Of a stretch of DNA of 15,421 bases, positions 6,703 through 14,161 are shown piece after piece. Location of the stretch: positions 1 to 15,421 of the forward strand of contig JANNBN010000126.1 in the NCBI GenBank assembly GCA_031385545.1, read 5' to 3'. A program made the position numbers and the translations under genes. Source of the DNA: JANNBN01 sp031385545 (GTDB lineage: Bacteria; Actinomycetota; Acidimicrobiia; Acidimicrobiales; JANYDT01). Below the pieces are notes generated by a model. It did no database searches. It was not told the origin of the DNA and was given only the letters and a program-made list of their open reading frames with translations. Position 1 is the stretch's first letter. Each line of letters starts with the position of its first letter.

Positions 6703-8388
6703 ATGACGTACCGAGCAAAGCTCACCGGCGCCGTTGCGCTGGCGTTGACCGCATCGCTGCTGATGCCGGCCGGCGCCGATGCAGCCACCAAGACAGTCAA
6801 GAAGACAGTCAAGAAGGCAGTCAAGAAGACCACGACGAAAAAGAAGGTCACCACCGTCGCACCGACTACGGCCGCAGCAGCGACACCGACACCGGCGAAA
6901 ACTGGTGGCAAGATCATCTATGGCATTGGTGCTGAATCCAACGGGTGGTTGCCAGCCACACAGAACTGGGCACCCGAGGGTACCCAGGTCCGCTGGTCCG
7001 TCATCGAAAACCTGATGGGGGTCAACGACAAGGGGGAGACAATCGGTTATCTCGCCGAGTCCGTCTCGCCATCAGCTGACTACAAGACCTGGACGTTCAA
7101 GCTTCGCAGTGGCATCAAGTTCCACAACGGTGAGTTGTTCAACGCCGACGCGGTAGTCGCAAACATCACGTCGGTGCAGAAGAGCGGGACAACCGGACCT
7201 GCACTGTTCAACCTGGTCGGTTGTCAGGCCGGTGGGGAACTGGTCGTCGTGTGCGCAACCCGCACAGCATGGGTGTCGTTCCCGGTGTTCATGACTGGCT
7301 CGCTGGGTGCGATGGTCGCTCCGGCCCAGATCAAGGCCAACATCAGCAACGCACCAGTCGGCACCGGCCCGTTCATCTTCAAGGAATGGAAGCCGAACGA
7401 AAAATTCGTTGCCACCAAGAACCCCACCTACTGGCGCGGTGCAGTTGCTGCTGACGAAGTCGAGTTCCGGGTCATCCTGTCCGACGACGCACGCCTCGCT
7501 GCGCTGCAGAACGGCCAGATCCAGTTCGCACACACCTCTGCTGCAGTGGCCACCAACGAGTACGACGCAGCAGCCAAGGCAGGCAAAATTTCGCAGCTCG
7601 TGTCCGGTGGTCCTTCCCAGGTGAACTACGACATGCTGAACAATGCGATCGCCCCGTTCAACGTCAAGAGTTGCCGCCTGGCAGCCACATTGGCACTCGA
7701 CCTCGACACGCTCATCAAGATCCGTGCGCAGGGCTTCACCAAGGCCAACGGCATGTTCTCGCCGGGCACCTTGGGCAACCTCGCCAACAACGGCAACCCG
7801 GGTTACAACTTGGACAAGTCCAAGGAGGAATACGCCAAGTGCAAGGCGGCCAACGGCGGCAAGGACGTCGAGTTCACCATGGCCACCACGACCTCGCCTG
7901 AAGCGATCGAGACCCGCAACATCAAGAAGCAGATGGTCGAGCGTGCTGGGTTCGTCATCAAGACTGCCGAGCTTCCTCAGGCCACCTACATCCCGGCTGC
8001 GCTGACGGGCGCGTATACGTGGCTGACGTGGCGTAACCACGGTGGCTACGACCCCGATGGCGAGCGTCTCTGGTGGCACTCCGAAACTGCATCGCCAATT
8101 GGTTCGCTGGCACTCAACTTCGCACGCTTCAAGGACGCAACCATCGACGAGGCGTTCACCCAGATCCGCGGCAACTCCGACCCAGCCGTGCGCAAGAAGG
8201 CCGCAGAAGCAATCAACCAGGCGTTCGGTGAAGAGATGTACGTCATCCCCAACTGGTACTCCAAGTGGGTGCTCGGCCAGGCCAAGGGCTGCAAGGGCGT
8301 CGAGGATTTCCGTCTGCCGAACGGCGACAAGGTCTGGACCCTCTACGGCGGAACAACGCCTGCGCTGGCCCAGATGAGCTGCGGCTGA
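6703..8388 (+). CDS. ABC transporter substrate-binding protein, family 5 (Dpp/Opp type)
   Basis: 561 residues from ATG 6703, chosen because GAGGGA (6693-6698) precedes it and a signal peptide begins at once: basic MTYRAK, a hydrophobic core and ADA at 25-27 as cleavage site. A longer in-frame ATG at 6550 would bury the signal. There is no lipobox Cys, so the mature protein seems not to be lipidated. It starts instead with a Lys-rich TVKK repeat and a Thr/Ala/Pro linker (about 28-68). The SBP_bac_5 domain follows: the family core WTFKLRSGIKFHNGE around residue 125 and PVGTGPFIFKEW with NPTYWRG around 220-245. It heads a complete importer operon. Family 5 proteins bind peptides, nickel complexes or oligosaccharides; the ligand cannot be read from sequence. 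The xylulokinase downstream makes a pentose-containing glycoside one possibility. Confidence 0.93.
   Translation: MTYRAKLTGAVALALTASLLMPAGADAATKTVKKTVKKAVKKTTTKKKVTTVAPTTAAAATPTPAKTGGKIIYGIGAESNGWLPATQNWAPEGTQVRWSVIENLMGVNDKGETIGYLAESVSPSADYKTWTFKLRSGIKFHNGELFNADAVVANITSVQKSGTTGPALFNLVGCQAGGELVVVCATRTAWVSFPVFMTGSLGAMVAPAQIKANISNAPVGTGPFIFKEWKPNEKFVATKNPTYWRGAVAADEVEFRVILSDDARLAALQNGQIQFAHTSAAVATNEYDAAAKAGKISQLVSGGPSQVNYDMLNNAIAPFNVKSCRLAATLALDLDTLIKIRAQGFTKANGMFSPGTLGNLANNGNPGYNLDKSKEEYAKCKAANGGKDVEFTMATTTSPEAIETRNIKKQMVERAGFVIKTAELPQATYIPAALTGAYTWLTWRNHGGYDPDGERLWWHSETASPIGSLALNFARFKDATIDEAFTQIRGNSDPAVRKKAAEAINQAFGEEMYVIPNWYSKWVLGQAKGCKGVEDFRLPNGDKVWTLYGGTTPALAQMSCG
6790..6825 (+). repeat. 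12-bp x3 repeat encoding KTVK after the signal peptide
   Basis: Three contiguous copies of AAGACAGTCAAG (third copy with GCA for ACA) encode KTVK KTVK KAVK. They make the strongly basic start of the mature binding protein. The unit length preserves frame, so copy number may vary between strains. Confidence 0.9.
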
Positions 8389-8415
8389 CCCCGGTCAACT
8401 GCTGAACCCTTTTTT
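8386..8415 (+). terminator. Possible attenuator between binding protein and permease genes
   Basis: TGACCCCGGTCA (8386-8397, including the stop codon) is a short inverted repeat with 5-bp arms, followed after 12 nt by a six-T run (8410-8415). Such partial terminators often let the binding protein be made in excess over the membrane parts. The stem is short and the T-run is set back, so this is tentative. Confidence 0.3.
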
Positions 8416-8438
8416 CCCCCGAAGTCAGGTCGATCGAG

Positions 8439-9425
8439 TTGCTGAAGTACATATTGCGCCGTTTCGCCATGGTGATCCCCGTGCTCGTTGCGGTCACCAT
8501 GCTGTGCACCGCCATGCTGTCGTTGCTCCCGGGCGACGCAGCGGCGGTGGCTCTCGGGGTCAACGCCACACCCGAGCTGCTTGCAGAGAAGCGTCATGAA
8601 TTCGGTCTCGATCGACCGTTTCCCGTCCGGTACGCCAAATGGGCGGGCAATGCCGTCCGGGGTGACTTTGGGACAAGTTGGAAATATGACGGCGTACAGG
8701 TGATCGACCTGGTGAAGCAGAGCTTCCCGGTGTCGGTCACCCTCGCCATTTTGTGCGTCTTACTCTCCCTGCTGATTGCGATCCCGCTGGGTGTCTACTC
8801 CGCCTACCGCGTCGGCGGCAGGCTTGACCGAGCAATCAACACGTTCGCGTTCGGCACCTTGTCCGTGCCAGGCTTTGTTGCTGGCCTCGCAGTGCTGTTG
8901 CTGTTCAGCGCCCTGTTCAAACGCGTCGGTGACGACGGGACCGTTTCGAATATTTTCCTGCGCGATTACGTCCCGTTCTTCGATAACCCGATCAGGTGCC
9001 TGCAGTCGCTGTTCGCGCCTGCCGTAGCCGTTTCAATCAGCCAGTCAGCGGGATTCCTCCGAATCATCCGCACAGATATGGCCACCACCCTGCAGGACGA
9101 CTTTGTACTCATGGCAAAATCGAAAGGGATGAGTGATCGCTATATCCTTGCTCGCCACGCGTTCCGCCCGTCCAGTTTCACGCTGATGACGGTGGTCGGT
9201 GTGGCTGTCGGACAACTCCTCGGCAATCTTCTGATCATCGAGGGAATTTTTACGCTCAACGGACTCGGCGGCAAGGTTTTCCAGGCCATCAACGATCGTG
9301 ACTATCCGGTGACGCTTGGCGTCGTCTGCATCATCACCGTGGTGTTCGTCCTCACCACCACGGTGATCGACGTGCTGTACGGTGTCGTCGATCCACGCGT
9401 CCGATTTGCAAGGAAGCTCGCATGA
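8439..9425 (+). CDS. ABC transporter permease, DppB/OppB type
   Basis: 328 residues. It starts at TTG 8439, giving MLKYILRRFAMVIPVL, the usual beginning of this family (MLRYILRR); AGGT at 8427-8430 is a weak ribosome-binding site. The first membrane helix is at about 9-29, followed by an extracytoplasmic loop with the family's LLPGD and FGLDRPFPVRYAKW features, then five further helices. The EAA-type loop that docks on the ATPase is at about 215-245 (MAKSKGMSDRYILARHAFRP). The C-terminus (VIDVLYGVVDPRVRFA) is canonical. It forms a heterodimeric channel with the next gene product. Its stop overlaps the next start as ATGA, so the two permeases are translationally coupled. The base composition looks somewhat richer in A/T than the ATPase genes downstream, by eye only. 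Confidence 0.95.
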   Translation: MLKYILRRFAMVIPVLVAVTMLCTAMLSLLPGDAAAVALGVNATPELLAEKRHEFGLDRPFPVRYAKWAGNAVRGDFGTSWKYDGVQVIDLVKQSFPVSVTLAILCVLLSLLIAIPLGVYSAYRVGGRLDRAINTFAFGTLSVPGFVAGLAVLLLFSALFKRVGDDGTVSNIFLRDYVPFFDNPIRCLQSLFAPAVAVSISQSAGFLRIIRTDMATTLQDDFVLMAKSKGMSDRYILARHAFRPSSFTLMTVVGVAVGQLLGNLLIIEGIFTLNGLGGKVFQAINDRDYPVTLGVVCIITVVFVLTTTVIDVLYGVVDPRVRFARKLA

Positions 9426-10390
9426 CAGCGGTTGCTGAACAACGTGAGCAATCGGCTGCTGCCGTGACATCCGAACCGGTACCATCGGTCGCCGCGCCGT
9501 TACTGGTGAGAAAGCCGTGGGGCCTCGCATTCTGGGTAGCGGTTGGGTGGTTGGTCTCAGTCGTTGTGTCCACCATCGTGGCGAACCTGGTCGACTGGAA
9601 GAAGGAAGTCGATTTTCTCGGCACGGTTGACGTGACCGAGGGTCGCTGGTCCAAAACGATTTCGGCAACGCATCCGTTCGGCCTCAACTTCGGTGGGAAC
9701 GACATCCTTGTCGACCTCGTCCGTGGTGCGAAGAACAGTCTGGTCATCGCTGCTGCGACGGTCATTCTTGGATTTCTCGTCGGCGGAACGCTCGGCATGG
9801 TGGCTGGCTACTTCCGCGGACGAGTCGACACGATCCTTTCGTTCTTTGCCAACGTGTTGCTCAGCGTGCCTCCGCTGCTGTTCATCCTGCTGATGATCGC
9901 GGTCCTCAGTTCCCGTGGTGGAACCGGTGAAGCCCAGGCCCTCAGTTCAAGCGTGGGCAAGGTTTCGCTGGCACTCGGTATCCTGTCGATCCCCCAGATA
10001 TTTCGTGTGGTTCGGGCCAGCACCATCCAGTTCTCGCAGCGAGAATTTGTGATGGCAGCGCGAGCCATGGGGGCAAAGGTTCCCCGGATCTTGTGGGGCG
10101 ATATCCTGCCCAACGTGGCCAAGCCGATGCTCGCGTACGGACTGGTTTCCGCAGGTGCTGTGATGGTGATCGAGGGCGGGCTCAGTTTCCTCGGCGTCGG
10201 CGTCGGATCGGGTACCGACACCACTGCTTGGGGCAAACAGATTTCCGCAGCGTCGCAGCGCGCTGACCTCGAGAGGGCGCCGATGGTGGCTTTCATCCCT
10301 GGGCTCGCGCTGTTTCTCACGGTGCTTGCCTTCAACTACATCGGAGACAAAGCGCGCGAGCGTCTGGAAAACAAGCAGGCTGCATTGTGA
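9422..10390 (+). CDS. ABC transporter permease, DppC/OppC type
   Basis: 322 residues from ATG 9422, overlapping the previous gene by four bases. A variable cytoplasmic N-terminus of about 30 residues precedes the first helix (about 37-55). The DppC-specific extracellular segment ends in HPFGLNFGGNDILVDLVRGA, close to the usual HPLGTDQLGRDVLSR pattern but with the DxxGRD part changed. The EAA loop is at about 206-237 (QREFVMAARAMGAKVPRILW then ILPN). A conserved GGLSFLGVG and a final helix with NYIGDKARE close the protein. Together with the DppB-like partner it makes the transmembrane pore. The following gene is 81 nt away, a spacer with a good Shine-Dalgarno and no obvious terminator, so the same operon is likely. 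Confidence 0.95.
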   Translation: MTAVAEQREQSAAAVTSEPVPSVAAPLLVRKPWGLAFWVAVGWLVSVVVSTIVANLVDWKKEVDFLGTVDVTEGRWSKTISATHPFGLNFGGNDILVDLVRGAKNSLVIAAATVILGFLVGGTLGMVAGYFRGRVDTILSFFANVLLSVPPLLFILLMIAVLSSRGGTGEAQALSSSVGKVSLALGILSIPQIFRVVRASTIQFSQREFVMAARAMGAKVPRILWGDILPNVAKPMLAYGLVSAGAVMVIEGGLSFLGVGVGSGTDTTAWGKQISAASQRADLERAPMVAFIPGLALFLTVLAFNYIGDKARERLENKQAAL

Positions 10391-10471
10391 TTTGTCCGTG
10401 GTTGCTTCATCGCATCTGCCCCTCTCAGTTCAGCTGTTCTCTCTGTTCGTTCCGTCCAAAGGACCTGTGAC

Positions 10472-11518
10472 ATGGCGCTTCTCGAGGTGACCGATCTGGT
10501 CACCCATTTCAAGACCGACCGCGGCATCGTGCAGGCCGTCAACGGTGTGTCGTTCTCACTTGACCGCGGCCAGACTCTCGGCATCGTCGGCGAGTCGGGG
10601 TCCGGTAAGTCCGTGCTCTCGCGTTCGATCATGAACCTGTTGCCGCGCCGCGGGGTGATCCGCAGCGGCGAGGTGGTGTTCGACGGCAAGGTGACCAGCA
10701 CCATGTCTTCTAAGGAGAGTCGCAAGCTGTACGGGCCTGGCATGGCGATGATCTTCCAAGACCCCATGACGTCGCTCAACCCGGTGGTGAAGATCGGCCG
10801 CCAGCTCACTGAAGGCCTCACGCAGCACTTCGACGTCAAGAAGTCAGTTGCGCGCGAGACCGCCGAAGAACTGTTGCGTTCCGTCGGCATCCCCGAGCCG
10901 AAGCGCCGACTATCGGAATACCCGTTCCAGCTGTCAGGCGGGATGCGCCAACGCGTGGTGATTGCCTCGGCGCTGGCGTGCGGACCGCAGATGCTGTTCG
11001 CCGACGAGCCGACCACGGCGCTCGACGTCACCGTGCAGAAGACCATCCTCAACCTGCTGGCCCGCCAGCAGCGCGAACGGGACATGGCCATGATCCTGGT
11101 CACCCACGACCTCGGCGTCGTGGCCGGCCGCACCGACGAGATCATGGTGATGTATGCGGGCATGGTTGTTGAGAAGGCCAACACCACGGACCTGTTTGCC
11201 AACATGCGACACCCGTACACCGAGGCGTTGCTCAAGTCGATTCCCAAGTTGTCCGACCCCTCGCACACCAGGTTGGAGTCCATTCCCGGGCGACCACCAA
11301 ACCTCATCGCGCCGCCCACGGGTTGCCGGTTCGCGCCACGTTGTACGTACGCAGACGACTGGTGCCACAAAGAGCTACCGCCGTTGGCCGAAGATCCCGA
11401 ATCGCCAGGGCACTTCTTCCGGTGCTGGAACCCGGTGTCGGTCACCGCGGTGAAGATCGCTTCGAAGCCCGAGACCGCCGATGCTTCGGCTGCAAGCGCC
11501 CCAGCAGGAGCCAACTGA
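10472..11518 (+). CDS. ABC transporter ATP-binding protein, DppD/OppD type
   Basis: 348 residues from ATG 10472, with AAAGGA at 10458-10463. Walker A is GESGSGKS at 40-47, the Q-loop lies in FQDPMTSLNP, the signature is LSGGM at 154-158, Walker B is MLFADEP at 174-180, and the switch His is in LVTHDLG. The C-terminal oligopeptide-transporter extension carries four cysteines at 285, 292, 299 and 319 (GCRFAPRC then W-C and F-R-C). That pattern is typical of the family and, as I recall, holds an iron-sulfur cluster in a mycobacterial OppD. The protein pairs with the next gene product to power import. A 1-nt gap and a shared region with the next ribosome-binding site indicate coupling. The Ala-rich final residues are not conserved in the family. 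Confidence 0.96.
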   Translation: MALLEVTDLVTHFKTDRGIVQAVNGVSFSLDRGQTLGIVGESGSGKSVLSRSIMNLLPRRGVIRSGEVVFDGKVTSTMSSKESRKLYGPGMAMIFQDPMTSLNPVVKIGRQLTEGLTQHFDVKKSVARETAEELLRSVGIPEPKRRLSEYPFQLSGGMRQRVVIASALACGPQMLFADEPTTALDVTVQKTILNLLARQQRERDMAMILVTHDLGVVAGRTDEIMVMYAGMVVEKANTTDLFANMRHPYTEALLKSIPKLSDPSHTRLESIPGRPPNLIAPPTGCRFAPRCTYADDWCHKELPPLAEDPESPGHFFRCWNPVSVTAVKIASKPETADASAASAPAGAN

Positions 11519-11519
11519 T

Positions 11520-12536
11520 ATGGCCGGTTCAGGAAAGGCCCACTTGCGGCCCGCAGGGACAGCACTGCTGTCCGTCAACGACCTCGTGGTCGAGTTTCCC
11601 GTTGGGCGGTCCGGCCTCAAGGTCAATGCCGTGTCAGGCATCAGCCTCGACGTGATGGAAGGCGAGACGCTCGGCCTGGTCGGCGAGTCCGGCTGCGGCA
11701 AGTCCACCACTGGCAAAGCCATCATGCAGCTGCCCAGGCCCACGTCCGGTTCCATCATCCTTGAAGGCCAAGAGCTCACGGGCTTGGACAGCGAGGACCT
11801 GCGCAGAATGCGGCCACGCATGCAGATGATCTTCCAGGACCCCATCTCGTCGCTCAACCCGCGCCGCAAGATCGTGGACATCGTGTCCGAGCCGCTCAAC
11901 ATCTGGAAGGTCGGCACCGAGGCAGAACGCGAAGCCAAGGTCCGCGCCACCCTCGACACGGTGGGCATAGACGTGGACCAGGCCGGCACCCGCAAGCCGC
12001 ACGAGTTCTCCGGCGGCCAGTGCCAGCGCATCTGCATTGCACGTGCACTGGTGATGGAACCCAAGGTGATCATCTGCGACGAGCCGGTTTCCGCGCTCGA
12101 CGTGTCCGTGCAGGCGCAGATTCTCAACCTGCTCGAAGAGATGAAGCAGCGTTACGGGCTCACGCTGGTGTTCATCGCCCACGACCTTGCCGTGGTGAAG
12201 AACGTCAGCGACCGCGTCGTGGTGATGTATCTCGGCAAGATCTGCGAGGTCGGGCCACCCGACGTGCTTTACGCCGAACCGCGCCACCACTACACCCGTG
12301 CGCTCATCGATTCCATCCCCGAGGCAGACCCCACCCGTCGTCCCGACGAGACATCCGCGCTCGAAGGTGATCTGCCCTCACCGGTGATGCCGCCCTCAGG
12401 TTGTCGGTTCCGCACGCGTTGCCCTGCGGCGTCCGAGCGGTGTGCGGCAGAAGAGCCGCAGCTCACCGAGGTTGGCACGGGCCATTTCGTAGCCTGCCAT
12501 TTCCCGCTTGCCGTCAATTCTGCGGTCCACGTCTGA
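11520..12536 (+). CDS. ABC transporter ATP-binding protein, DppF/OppF type
   Basis: 338 residues from ATG 11520, one base after the previous stop, with AGGAG at 11506-11510 inside the previous gene. An in-frame ATG at 11481 is less likely because it precedes that ribosome-binding site. Walker A is GESGCGKST at 55-63, the Q-loop lies in FQDPISSLNP, the signature is FSGGQCQR at about 163-170, and Walker B ends in CDEP (D187, E188). A switch His follows in FIAHDLA. The C-terminal extension again has four cysteines (295, 302, 309, 327) in the same spacing class as its partner. The two ATPases form the heterodimer that drives the two permeases. The stop codon is the first triplet of the 13-bp repeats that follow. 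Confidence 0.96.
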   Translation: MAGSGKAHLRPAGTALLSVNDLVVEFPVGRSGLKVNAVSGISLDVMEGETLGLVGESGCGKSTTGKAIMQLPRPTSGSIILEGQELTGLDSEDLRRMRPRMQMIFQDPISSLNPRRKIVDIVSEPLNIWKVGTEAEREAKVRATLDTVGIDVDQAGTRKPHEFSGGQCQRICIARALVMEPKVIICDEPVSALDVSVQAQILNLLEEMKQRYGLTLVFIAHDLAVVKNVSDRVVVMYLGKICEVGPPDVLYAEPRHHYTRALIDSIPEADPTRRPDETSALEGDLPSPVMPPSGCRFRTRCPAASERCAAEEPQLTEVGTGHFVACHFPLAVNSAVHV

Positions 12537-12572
12537 GGGGACTGCCTGAGGGGACTGCCTGAGGGGACCGCC
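12534..12572 (+). repeat. 13-bp direct repeat x3 at the end of the importer operon
   Basis: Three contiguous units of TGAGGGGACTGCC (third with CGCC for TGCC), the first beginning with the stop codon of the second ATPase gene. A partial fourth unit leads into the hairpin at 12573. Since 13 is not a multiple of three, TGA recurs in all three frames, which gives backup stops in case of readthrough or frameshift. Confidence 0.9.
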
Positions 12573-12608
12573 TGAGGAGGAGTAATCGCACCAGGTGGTG
12601 CCTCCTCA
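12573..12608 (+). terminator. Hairpin after the importer operon, probable terminator
   Basis: TGAGGAGG (12573-12580) pairs with CCTCCTCA (12601-12608); the interior holds a second palindrome, CACCAGGTGGTG (12589-12600). No T-run follows. It is placed between the last ATPase gene and the xylulokinase, so it may end or attenuate the importer transcript. I see no clear promoter in the 56 nt before the xylulokinase. Confidence 0.55.
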
Positions 12609-12664
12609 CCAGGCTCAGCAATTCTTGCCATGCTGGAATGCCGTTGCGCCGGTAAGTTCGGTGT

Positions 12665-14113
12665 ATGGGCCTGGTTGCCGGCATCGATTCCTCCACTCAG
12701 TCGGTCAAGGTCGAACTGCGAGACGAAGACTCGGGGCGCGTCGTCGCCACGGGTCGGGCAGCGCATCCGGTCACCACGCCACCCCGTAGCGAACAGAACC
12801 CACACGCATGGTGGACAGCGCTGGTCGACGCGTTCGCACAAACTGGACCCCATCGCGGTGACGTGACGGCTGTGTCCGTGGCCGGTCAGCAGCACGGCAT
12901 GGTGGTGCTCGACGTGGCGGGCCAGGTCATCCGCCCGGCAAAGTTGTGGAACGACACCGAATCTGCCACACAGGCCGATGCGCTGGTCAGCCGCCTCGGT
13001 GCCGATACCTGGGCACAGGCCTGCGGGTCGGTCCCGGTTGCTGCGTTCACCGTCACCAAATTGGCGTGGCTGGCTGAGCATGAACCCCATCACTATGCGC
13101 GCATAGCTCATGTGCTGTTGCCGCACGACTGGCTCACCTACCGCCTCACGGGGCAATTCACGACAGATCGCGGCGATGCGTCCGGCACCGGGTACTACGA
13201 CGCGCCGGCAGGTCGTTGGCGCAACGATCTGCTGGCAGCGGTCGGCCCGGCGCTGGACTGGGATTCGATCCTGCCCCGGGTCGTTACGCCGCTCGCTGCC
13301 GCTGGCCAGTTGAGCACCGAAGCGGCAGGTCAGCTGGGGCTGCCCGCCGGGATTTCCGTTGCTGCCGGAACCGGCGACAACATGGCGGCAGCGCTGGGCC
13401 TCGGCCTCGGCCCCGGCGACATTGCCATCAGCTACGGCACGTCGGGCACCGTCTACGCGGTCAGCGCCACTCCGACCCGGGACACCACCGGGTGCGTCGC
13501 CGGGTTCGCCGATGCGTCGGGCAACTACCTACCGTTGGTCTGCACGCTGAACGCCACCAAGGTCACTGCTGCCGTCGCCCGCCTGCTTGGTGCCGACCTG
13601 CATGAGTTCAACGACCTTGTACTCGCAGCGCCAAGCGGATCGGGCGGGCTGGTGCTGCTGCCGTACCTCGACGGTGAACGAACCCCCAACCGGCCAGACG
13701 CCACGGGTGTCCTTGCGGGCATCCGGTCCGACGTCTCGCGCGAACAACTTGCGCGTGCTTCGGTGGAAGGCGTGGTGTGCGGGTTGCTGGACGGCGTCGA
13801 CTCACTCAAGGCTGCCGGTGTGCCGACCGACGGACGTGTGCTCGTGCTCGGCGGAGGTGCCCGCTCCGTTGCTTACCGGCACATCACAGCCGACCTGATC
13901 GGCCGGCCCATCGAGGTCCCCGACGCAGACGAGCATGTGGCCACCGGCGCATGTGTGCAGGCGGCAGCGATGCGCACCGGCTCGGCACCCACAGACGTGG
14001 CGGCCGCATGGAATGTGGGCAGCGGCCCGGCAACCGCGCCCGGCACATCGCCGAGCCCATCAGGGGCCGACGCTGCCGGTGTGCGTGCGGCGTACGCAGC
14101 GGTTCGGGGCTAG
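12665..14113 (+). CDS. xylB: Xylulokinase (FGGY carbohydrate kinase)
   Basis: 482 residues from ATG 12665; only a weak GGTAAG lies upstream, but the protein begins exactly as the family does (GLVAGIDSSTQSVKVEL). It phosphorylates D-xylulose with ATP to D-xylulose 5-phosphate, feeding the pentose phosphate pathway in the cytoplasm. Visible features are the N-terminal phosphate-binding loop (residues 6-14), the SVAGQQHGMVVLD motif near 75-87, KLWNDTES in the substrate region, the likely catalytic base Asp238 in GTGDN, SYGTSGTVY near 257, PYLDGERTPN near 334, and the GGGARS adenine-binding motif near 395. Length is typical. No xylose isomerase lies in the window. The 128-nt gap with a hairpin means it may be transcribed separately from the importer. 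A related FGGY kinase (for example for another ketose) cannot be excluded by eye. Confidence 0.92.
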   Translation: MGLVAGIDSSTQSVKVELRDEDSGRVVATGRAAHPVTTPPRSEQNPHAWWTALVDAFAQTGPHRGDVTAVSVAGQQHGMVVLDVAGQVIRPAKLWNDTESATQADALVSRLGADTWAQACGSVPVAAFTVTKLAWLAEHEPHHYARIAHVLLPHDWLTYRLTGQFTTDRGDASGTGYYDAPAGRWRNDLLAAVGPALDWDSILPRVVTPLAAAGQLSTEAAGQLGLPAGISVAAGTGDNMAAALGLGLGPGDIAISYGTSGTVYAVSATPTRDTTGCVAGFADASGNYLPLVCTLNATKVTAAVARLLGADLHEFNDLVLAAPSGSGGLVLLPYLDGERTPNRPDATGVLAGIRSDVSREQLARASVEGVVCGLLDGVDSLKAAGVPTDGRVLVLGGGARSVAYRHITADLIGRPIEVPDADEHVATGACVQAAAMRTGSAPTDVAAAWNVGSGPATAPGTSPSPSGADAAGVRAAYAAVRG

Positions 14114-14161
14114 CCGGTCGTGATTTTCAGCACGAAGGTCCGGCGCAAGTCCGGCACACCG

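Noticed and set aside
10336..11565. 409-codon leftward open frame opposite the first ATPase gene
   Set aside because: The opposite strand encodes an intact ATPase with all motifs; the antisense product has no domain character.
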